Below, in pieces: positions 1 to 4,982 of a stretch of DNA of 5,171 nt (position 1 is the stretch's first letter; every line of letters starts with the position of its first letter). The notes under the pieces were generated by a model. It did no database searches, was not told the origin of the DNA, and saw only the letters and a list, made by a program, of their open reading frames with translations. Made by a program: the position numbers and the translations under genes. This stretch comes from Candidatus Aenigmatarchaeota archaeon (lineage in GTDB: Archaea > Aenigmatarchaeota > Aenigmatarchaeia > Aenigmatarchaeales > Aenigmatarchaeaceae): the NCBI GenBank assembly GCA_028715225.1, contig JAQUSH010000050.1, positions 1-5,171 on the forward strand, written 5' to 3'.

Positions 1-195
1 CTTGTTCTGCACCGTGAATTGTAATTGCGCATACCTTCCTGATTTTACTGATTCTGTTGAAGATTCTACTTTTGAATAGACGTCTGGGTTGGAAGTCATC
101 TCAGAGAATCCGAATGTTGCTTTTGAACCGCCGAAATTTATGCAACCAGATACGACTACTACCGCTAATAACAATAAAACAATTAACTTTCGCAT
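1..195 (-). CDS. Putative secreted lipoprotein, N-terminal part (runs off the left edge)
   Basis: This is an open frame of 65 codons starting at ATG 195-193 and continuing past base 1, so only the N-terminus is visible. Residues 1-17 form a lipoprotein signal peptide: M-R-K, then a run of Leu/Val, then the lipobox V-S-G-C with Cys18 as the predicted lipid-modified residue. The mature protein would be anchored to the outer face of the cytoplasmic membrane. After a Ser/Thr-rich linker, residues 54-65 (R-Y-A-Q-L-Q-F-T-V-Q-N-K) look like the first strand of an Ig-like surface domain. They resemble the matching place in the lipoprotein directly upstream (F-S-L-S-Y-I-L-K-N), so the two may be paralogues. 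A strong TATA-like box at 217-224 lies at the right distance for a leaderless transcript starting at the ATG. No family is recognised; the lipoprotein call is firm, the function unknown. Confidence 0.8.
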   Translation of the reverse strand, partial: MRKLIVLLLLAVVVVSGCINFGGSKATFGFSEMTSNPDVYSKVESSTESVKSGRYAQLQFTVQNK

Positions 196-205
196 AAGAA
201 TTAAT

Positions 206-237
206 TAGGTTTTATATATTTAAACGCTAGGTTTTAT
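206..237 (-). promoter_or_regulatory. TATA-box promoter of the left-edge lipoprotein, bracketed by a 10-bp direct repeat
   Basis: Read on the minus strand, TTTAAATA (224-217) matches the archaeal TATA consensus and continues into an AT-only stretch to 211. Its centre is about 25 bases before the ATG at 195, the usual TATA-to-start-site distance in archaea, so the transcript is predicted to be leaderless. No Shine-Dalgarno-like sequence is seen. The box overlaps the TAA stop (222-220) of the preceding gene. A perfect 10-bp direct repeat, TAGGTTTTAT on the plus strand, occurs at 206-215 and 228-237, one copy on each side of the box and 22 bp apart. It could be an operator, but this is inference. 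Confidence 0.6.
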
Positions 238-1284
238 GCTGACTGTTTCATCAGCTGTCATTTTGTATGTATAATCTGTTATGTTTGCAGTAACAAAGTA
301 TGACTGTTCTGGTAATCCTGCCCCGTCTAAATCAGGTGCTTTGAATCGGCAGATGATCTCAGGGCTCTCTCTCTTTATCAGAGTTATATCATTCACATTT
401 TCATAAACTACGTATCCGTCTTCTGTTGCTAGAATAACATTTGCATTGATGTTTGAACCTGTTCCTGAACCTGCGCTAGATGTTGTTCCCTCTGCCTGGA
501 ACTTTCCATTGCAAGGACCTGCTTTATCTTCCTCAGATAAACCTGCTATCCAAGATGCTGGAATTTTTAGTTTCATTGATTTCGCTTCAACTGCAGGATA
601 GATTCCTGTTCCTCTGTCAGCAACCTGCAATGAAAATTGTATTGAGCTATTTGACTGAAGCGGCATTGGTGTTTTCCAATCAAAGTATACTTTAACCGGA
701 CCGATTCCTACACGCTGGTCTGAATCTGTTCCTTCCCATGCCTGTCCTGATCTGTCAAACTCTCTCTGTCTTTCTCTAGAAATAACTGCAAAATCATCAT
801 GTGTCATTGCCGAGAATACATAGTCGACTTCCCATTTTATAGGACAATCTGCTTCTATGTTTCCTATCTTATTGTTATTAGGTGCGTTGAATGACCATTC
901 TATTCCTTCACCCTGCAATGGAACAAGTTCTTCGAAATTCTTATAGTATATTCCCTTGTCCAGAGTCCATCCTTCTGGTGTAAATAATGCTGCATTAGGT
1001 GAGCATATTCCCCAGTTGTATAATTTAACAATAACATTATTGATTGATTGTTTTGTATCCTGATTCTTTAGGATATATGATAATGAGAATTCATTTTCTG
1101 CTGTGATCGGAGGTGTTGGTATTACATCTATTTTGTCGATTGTGATTATATCAGCACTTTCTTCTATTGCCGATGTTCCTGTTCCGAACAGATTCTTCAA
1201 TCCTGGGAATTCCATTCCTGTGCATCCAGAGACAGAAACTATCAATACTATTGCTAAAATCGGAACAATGTATTTTGTATTCAT
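220..1284 (-). CDS. Two-domain Ig-like surface lipoprotein, unrecognised family
   Basis: A 354-residue secreted lipoprotein. Residues 1-20 are a signal peptide ending in lipobox V-S-G-C, with Cys21 the predicted lipidated residue; a linker follows to about 45. Domain 1 (about 47-190) begins with a beta-rich segment (F-S-L-S-Y-I-L-K-N-Q-D, then N-N-V-I-V-K-L-Y). Domain 2 (about 195-354) has G-P-V-K-V-Y-F-D-W, G-T-G (225-227) and K-L-K-I-P (238-242). Besides Cys21 there are four cysteines, 94 and 147 in domain 1 and 258 and 312 in domain 2, suggesting one disulfide per domain. Residues 265-280 are a Gly/Ser/Thr-rich loop. Sequons occur at N212 and N334. The same two-domain order recurs in the outer part of the polytopic protein encoded just upstream, so the two are probably paralogous or work together. 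The ATG at 1284 is chosen because it gives a complete signal peptide and follows a TATA-like box. CARDB- or NEW3-like adhesion domains are possible, but no family is assigned. Confidence 0.85.
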   Translation of the reverse strand: MNTKYIVPILAIVLIVSVSGCTGMEFPGLKNLFGTGTSAIEESADIITIDKIDVIPTPPITAENEFSLSYILKNQDTKQSINNVIVKLYNWGICSPNAALFTPEGWTLDKGIYYKNFEELVPLQGEGIEWSFNAPNNNKIGNIEADCPIKWEVDYVFSAMTHDDFAVISRERQREFDRSGQAWEGTDSDQRVGIGPVKVYFDWKTPMPLQSNSSIQFSLQVADRGTGIYPAVEAKSMKLKIPASWIAGLSEEDKAGPCNGKFQAEGTTSSAGSGTGSNINANVILATEDGYVVYENVNDITLIKRESPEIICRFKAPDLDGAGLPEQSYFVTANITDYTYKMTADETVSIKPSV

Positions 1285-1324
1285 TCAAACACTCATTTTA
1301 TTATTGATTTTTAAATATAAAAGC
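1285..1324 (-). promoter_or_regulatory. Intergenic promoter and leader of the 354-residue lipoprotein gene
   Basis: The 40-base gap holds a minus-strand TATA-like box TTTATATT (1321-1314), one mismatch from TTTATATA, centred about 33 bases before the ATG and placed just after the TAA stop (1327-1325) of the membrane-protein gene. Transcription would start near 1292, leaving a leader of roughly 8 bases. The sequence before the ATG, GAGTGTTTGA (1294-1285), resembles the AGTG-n-TTTG leader seen before two other genes in the window. The lipoprotein gene may thus have its own promoter as well as read-through from upstream. Confidence 0.5.
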
Positions 1325-3481
1325 TTATTGAATAGGAGCTTCCAGTATCGGGAACTCTAATCGCTTGTCTGTTTCATATCTGTAATCCAGATCACCTAGC
1401 AATAAAGCTGATTTGTCTACAACTCCTTCTGGCAATATGCCTTTGAAATTGAATGTAAATGTAGCCACTTCACCCTGCTTCAACATTCCTTCTTTCGCAT
1501 TTAATTTTGCTGTAATTATATAATAATCTTGATCGCTATTATCAATCGCTGGTTCGGCACCTATTGAGTTAACACTCACTAATCTAGTATGACTTGTTAT
1601 CTCCAATGAACCATCTTCCACATATTCCTTTGGTACCTTTATTCTGAAGATCGCGCCGTTCATCAGATTGCCAGTTCCGGTGTTTGTTATAGTTGCTGTA
1701 CCGTATGATGTCTCTCCGTCTCTTAGCGGCTGTGCTTGCAGCCATATACTTATCATAGCAGGTCCGCCATTGTATTTTGATTCAACTGACTTTGGCTTTA
1801 TCTCATTGTTAACAAGCTTGTCCATATAAATAGTTGAATCCATTATTGTAACCGGTGTCTGTACATCTACTTTATAATTGAAACTGTACTTGATTATCGT
1901 CGAAAGATAATAACTAGCGTAAGTGTAAACTGCTGTGTATTCATTGTCTATGCAAACATCACATGAAATTCTTTCATACATTGTCTTTGGTTCTACTGTT
2001 TCTCCTTTCTTGTGTGTTATTTTAACGTCGCCTCCTACAGTCTGCTCAACATCTTCCGGATATTTGCAGCTGCACTGATTAATGTATTCATATTCGGAAG
2101 TTCCTTCTGACCATTTGCTGAAATCTGTTGGATCACCGCAAATAAATAATAATAATTTTTTATCCCCAGGAACACTTACTTTGTTATCTTCAGACATCCA
2201 TAGACAGGATTCTAATTTTACTTCATTTGTTGCCGGATTGTCAGCGCCTGGGCATGCATAGAATCTGCATTTGTCTTTCGCAAGATCTGTATATGTGCAC
2301 AGTTTCCTCTGCGAATCAGTAGTAGCTTTCTCATAGCAATCCAATTCACTATTGTAAACTGCTCCTGTTTTCTTAGGATTCTTTATCTTTGGATCTAACA
2401 AAGTAACATTTACATTCTCTGCTGTAAATGTTCCCTGGTTTTCAAGTATTATAGAACCGATCAACGGAGAAGATGGATCTATCTTTGGAGTACCTGTATT
2501 GTAATTTACTGCGTTGAACTGCGTTAAGGCAATGGATTTTTTGGTAGCATCTTCACTAATCTCTGCTTCTCCACGTAACTTCTTTTGTTGCTCCTCGTAA
2601 TAGCATGCAGGGCAGGTCATCATCAGCCATGCATCGTTTATTCCCTGGTTAGCTTGTTCAATTCCTTTCATTATAGGTTCAAAGACAACAGCACCGTAAT
2701 GTTCGACTGTCGGCCAGTATTGTCCGAACACTGCGCTTCCTGCTGTTCCTGTGTAAGCGAATGAAAATATGAATAATGCTACAACAAGCATCATAACACC
2801 GACGTAAGGTCTTCCTTCTCTTCCTCCCATCCATCCAGACACTAAAGCTAGCGCCCAGAACATCATGAACATTATCGAGAATGCTTTCAGTGCTTCAACT
2901 GTCAACCATGATTGGAAGATAAGTAGACCTGCGAATACCATCAAAAGTATGAATAATATATTTCCAGCAGATTCCATCGCATCTTTATAACCAGCTACTG
3001 TTTTGGCTCTATTTTCACCAATTATTTTACTAGCAATTCCACTAGTCATATCAACGTCAACTTCTTTTCTCTTAGGGAATGTACAGAAGAACGCCAGAAC
3101 TATCAAATAAATAGGAAGTGTTTCACCGCCAATGACAATAGGCCATATTCCAAATGTTAGAAATGCCTGTGTGAAACCAGCAGCGCTTCCATCAAACGTC
3201 AAAATAGACCACATCAAAGCTGCTAAACAGAATCCTATCAATAATCTCATCCAAGCCTCTGTACCTTTCCATGGCTGGTCTGTTGAATATGATGTCGGCA
3301 TTGAGAAATATGCTGCAAATAAAACTACTAATGATACAACTGGATAGATGTATGTAAAATTAAGAACGACAAACATAACTATGAAAAGTTTTACAAAGCT
3401 CTTCAGTATCATTTTCCAGAGTCTTGACTTTACTTCAGTTGCGATCATTCCGTTATATTGTGTCTCTGTTATTCTTGCCAT
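1325..3481 (-). CDS. Polytopic membrane protein with large cysteine-rich Ig-like ectodomain
   Basis: A 718-residue protein of unrecognised family. Residues 1-28 are basic and probably cytoplasmic. Hydrophobic segments follow at about 29-42, 44-60, 78-95, 102-118, 120-135, 174-192, 199-217 and 226-243. The basic loops at 136-172 (K-R-K-E) and 218-224 (R-E-G-R) fit the cytoplasmic side, putting residues 244-718 outside; the exact helix count is uncertain. The outer part starts with a helix-like stretch and C-P-A-C (290-293). An Ig-like segment follows (about 338-362, I-L-E-N-Q-G then E-N-V-N-V-T-L-L), then a cysteine-rich insert (377-510, ending C-D-V-C), then a second domain (about 573-718) with G-P-A-M-I-S-I-W, G-T-G and K-V-P. 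Twelve of the 14 cysteines lie in 290-510, suggesting disulfides or a metal site. The two domains match those of the downstream lipoprotein. The start lies 8 bases after the stop of the zinc-ribbon gene, so the two genes are almost certainly cotranscribed; a GATGAT sequence before the ATG may serve as ribosome binding site. Confidence 0.88.
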   Translation of the reverse strand: MARITETQYNGMIATEVKSRLWKMILKSFVKLFIVMFVVLNFTYIYPVVSLVVLFAAYFSMPTSYSTDQPWKGTEAWMRLLIGFCLAALMWSILTFDGSAAGFTQAFLTFGIWPIVIGGETLPIYLIVLAFFCTFPKRKEVDVDMTSGIASKIIGENRAKTVAGYKDAMESAGNILFILLMVFAGLLIFQSWLTVEALKAFSIMFMMFWALALVSGWMGGREGRPYVGVMMLVVALFIFSFAYTGTAGSAVFGQYWPTVEHYGAVVFEPIMKGIEQANQGINDAWLMMTCPACYYEEQQKKLRGEAEISEDATKKSIALTQFNAVNYNTGTPKIDPSSPLIGSIILENQGTFTAENVNVTLLDPKIKNPKKTGAVYNSELDCYEKATTDSQRKLCTYTDLAKDKCRFYACPGADNPATNEVKLESCLWMSEDNKVSVPGDKKLLLFICGDPTDFSKWSEGTSEYEYINQCSCKYPEDVEQTVGGDVKITHKKGETVEPKTMYERISCDVCIDNEYTAVYTYASYYLSTIIKYSFNYKVDVQTPVTIMDSTIYMDKLVNNEIKPKSVESKYNGGPAMISIWLQAQPLRDGETSYGTATITNTGTGNLMNGAIFRIKVPKEYVEDGSLEITSHTRLVSVNSIGAEPAIDNSDQDYYIITAKLNAKEGMLKQGEVATFTFNFKGILPEGVVDKSALLLGDLDYRYETDKRLEFPILEAPIQ

Positions 3482-3489
3482 CTAAATCA

Positions 3490-4125
3490 TCATCTACCAT
3501 ATTCCCTTTCTGCTTTGATTTCTCCTCTTCTTCTTTCGAATCCTCTTTTTGCTTCCTCTTTTAGTGTTTCTTCTTCCTCTTTTCCGCGCTCTATTTTGAG
3601 TTTCTTTTCAACCGCTTCTCTAGCTTCATTCATAACATCGTATTCATTTGGTAAAAATATGTAAAATGCTAGTAAGAATAATGCTGCCCCAAGCCAATTT
3701 TGGTGGAAGAAAATAATTGCAAAAGACGCTATCGCACAGACAATAACTGCTTCAGTAAATCTGCTTTTAATCTTAAGATCAATAGTAGTTCTTGCGACTT
3801 TTTCTCCTTTGACTATTTTTCCGACATCTCTGCCAGCTCTAAATCTAACCCGACCCCATCTGCTTGGTGGAGGTAACAATGGTTCTTCAACCTCCCCAGG
3901 TAAATGTATAACACCTTCTCCACGTGTACCAGCTGCAGCCTTTTCAAGTTTTAATAGTGCTTCCTGCCGCTTTCTTACTCCTTTATCTTCACCGTATTCT
4001 TTTTTTATTCTCTCTTCTTCTGCGCGCTTGTTGAAAAAATCATTCAGTGCCAACGTAGCACCACAATTAGAACATCTATCCCAGCCATCATCATTCTGTG
4101 TTCCGCATCTAGGACATCTAACCAT
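3490..4125 (-). CDS. Zinc-ribbon protein with transmembrane hairpin and charged coiled-coil tails
   Basis: A 211-residue protein. Residues 4-21 form a zinc ribbon, C-P-R-C then ten residues then C-S-N-C (Cys4, 7, 18, 21), of the small zinc-ribbon type common at archaeal N-termini. A charged helix likely to be coiled coil follows at about 30-66, then a Pro-rich basic linker (74-100). Two hydrophobic helices at about 123-141 and 144-159 are joined by a short H-Q-N-W turn. Residues 162-211 are a Glu/Lys/Arg-rich helix. A hairpin with both long charged ends on the same side implies that the zinc ribbon and both tails are cytoplasmic. The gene is followed after 8 bases by the polytopic membrane protein, so a role as its cytoplasmic partner or scaffold is a reasonable inference. 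The ATG at 4125-4123 is preferred over the TTG immediately before it, because M-V-R-C-P-R-C is a typical zinc-ribbon start. Exact function is unknown. Confidence 0.85.
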   Translation of the reverse strand: MVRCPRCGTQNDDGWDRCSNCGATLALNDFFNKRAEEERIKKEYGEDKGVRKRQEALLKLEKAAAGTRGEGVIHLPGEVEEPLLPPPSRWGRVRFRAGRDVGKIVKGEKVARTTIDLKIKSRFTEAVIVCAIASFAIIFFHQNWLGAALFLLAFYIFLPNEYDVMNEAREAVEKKLKIERGKEEEETLKEEAKRGFERRRGEIKAEREYGR

Positions 4126-4165
4126 CAAACCACTAAATTACATTAGTAAAAAGAACTATTTATAT
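4126..4165 (-). promoter_or_regulatory. Promoter and short leader of the zinc-ribbon/membrane-protein operon
   Basis: This 40-base gap contains a minus-strand TATA-like element TATAAATA (4164-4157), centred about 35 bases before the ATG at 4125. The start site is predicted near 4135, giving a leader of about 10 bases. That leader, TAGTGGTTTG (4135-4126), differs by one base from the leader of the upstream gene. Its GTGGT can pair, with one wobble, with the AUCAC near the 3' end of archaeal 16S rRNA, so it may be a weak ribosome binding site. A run of five T at 4152-4148 is too short to call a terminator. Confidence 0.5.
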
Positions 4166-4936
4166 CTATTCAAATGTTAAGTAGGCGCTCTGTATGTTGA
4201 ATCTTGATCCAGATTCAGCTGTAAACTCAACATAATTCGTACCTTCCATAAGAACTGCAGAGTCAAAATCCTTGAAAACATTTGACTTGCTCTTAGCTAT
4301 ATTGAAACCATTTATTTTAACTATCAGATTTCCGGTTCCGTCTTTGCTAGCTATGAATAGATTAAGCCTAGGCTTACCTGGAATATATGATAAATTGAAA
4401 TCAACTGTCTTTTTGACAGAATCGTAGATATCGCCGAATATTCTAGTCTCTACTCTGTAGACTGTAGGCGCCCATATCCTCCATCCAGAACCACCAGCTT
4501 TTACAGTAACAACATTATCCTCATCAATCATGAAATTCTTGTCAAATTTAACTTCTCTTATACCCTTAGGCGTTACATTGTTGTAAACAACATTGCCATT
4601 TACCTCAATAATCAAAGATCCATAATCGTTCGTATCTTTAACATCCAGATAAACTCGACCATTCTTAAGTTCAGAAAGCTTCTTTACATCAAACGTAGCT
4701 GAATCTTCCTTCTTGCTAAACATACCAGAAGAGACATTAGATGTTAACTTTACAAATTCGCTTCCAGCTTTATACTCAGCCACTATAAAATTAGTGCCAA
4801 GGCTAATACGCGTTTCCTGATATTCAGATACCGAACTTGACGGTTCCTCGGTTGTCGTGATAAATCCGCCGAAAACCATCATTAATCCTAACATGCATAT
4901 AATCGCTACTACAAGCACTGGAATAAAATCTGGCAT
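4166..4936 (-). CDS. Membrane-anchored protein with two tandem beta-sandwich-like modules
   Basis: A 256-residue protein of unrecognised family. Residues 5-24 form one hydrophobic N-terminal helix with no lipobox or clear cleavage site, so it is read as a signal anchor with the rest outside the cell. A Ser/Thr/Glu-rich linker (27-45) leads to a beta-rich body. Two similar modules can be seen. Module 1 (about 81-165) contains G-S-L-I-I-E-V-N-G (106-114), then V-K-F-D and N-V-V-T-V-K. Module 2 (about 178-256) contains G-N-L-I-V-K-I-N-G (202-210), then F-K-D-F-D and N-Y-V-E-F-T. Both then end in an aromatic, hydrophobic strand. The pattern recalls jelly-roll, carbohydrate-binding-like folds, but no family is assigned. 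Apart from Cys14 in the anchor there are no cysteines. Sequons occur at N67, N120 and N181. The ATG at 4936-4934 is preferred over the adjacent TTG. The gene ends 40 bases before the zinc-ribbon gene, on the same strand. Confidence 0.82.
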   Translation of the reverse strand: MPDFIPVLVVAIICMLGLMMVFGGFITTTEEPSSSVSEYQETRISLGTNFIVAEYKAGSEFVKLTSNVSSGMFSKKEDSATFDVKKLSELKNGRVYLDVKDTNDYGSLIIEVNGNVVYNNVTPKGIREVKFDKNFMIDEDNVVTVKAGGSGWRIWAPTVYRVETRIFGDIYDSVKKTVDFNLSYIPGKPRLNLFIASKDGTGNLIVKINGFNIAKSKSNVFKDFDSAVLMEGTNYVEFTAESGSRFNIQSAYLTFE

Positions 4937-4982
4937 CAAATCACTATAATAATTTAAGCTATCACTGACTTAAATATATTGT
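4937..4982. promoter_or_regulatory. Divergent promoter region between the anchored protein and pelota
   Basis: Forty-six bases separate two divergent starts. A perfect 7-bp inverted repeat, ATTTAAG (4952-4958) and CTTAAAT (4969-4975), has a 10-bp spacer. Each strand therefore carries ATTTAAG upstream of its own gene: centred about 28 bases before the pelota ATG on plus, and about 36 bases before the anchored-protein ATG on minus. These are the likely TATA boxes of the two promoters, which physically overlap. An alternative plus-strand box is TATAATAAT (4945-4953). Pelota would be leaderless or nearly so and has no Shine-Dalgarno sequence. The minus-strand gene would have a leader of about 10-14 bases ending in TAGTGATTTG (4946-4937). 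Confidence 0.5.

Noticed and set aside
480..1360. Plus-strand open frames at 480-695 and 1103-1360
   Set aside because: Both lie mostly antisense to the lipoprotein gene, which has a clear signal peptide and domain pattern; the translations show nothing coherent.
1740..2614. CPAC and CDVC motifs as a thioredoxin or rubredoxin site
   Set aside because: The surrounding sequence has no thioredoxin or rubredoxin fold signature, and the motifs are 213 residues apart in a region rich in other cysteines.
3132..3347. Plus-strand open frame of 71 codons
   Set aside because: It is antisense to the membrane helices of the polytopic protein and has no start signal or recognisable content.
3510..3610. 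Pyrimidine-rich, TTC/CTC-heavy stretch as a repeat array
   Set aside because: It is fully explained by Glu, Lys and Arg codons of the charged C-terminal helix; there is no regular repeat unit.
4144..4156. T-rich stretch on the minus strand as a transcription terminator
   Set aside because: Only five consecutive T and no hairpin; it also lies between the next gene's TATA box and its start.
3458..4180. Plus-strand open frames at 3458-3664 and 3809-4180
   Set aside because: They are antisense to the zinc-ribbon gene, have Ser/Pro/Phe/Leu-rich translations caused by its Glu/Lys/Arg codons, and show no domain or promoter.
4937..4939. TTG as start of the anchored protein, one codon upstream of ATG (same at 4126-4128 for the zinc-ribbon protein)
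   Set aside because: ATG directly follows in frame and is the stronger start; the TTG belongs to a leader motif shared by both genes.
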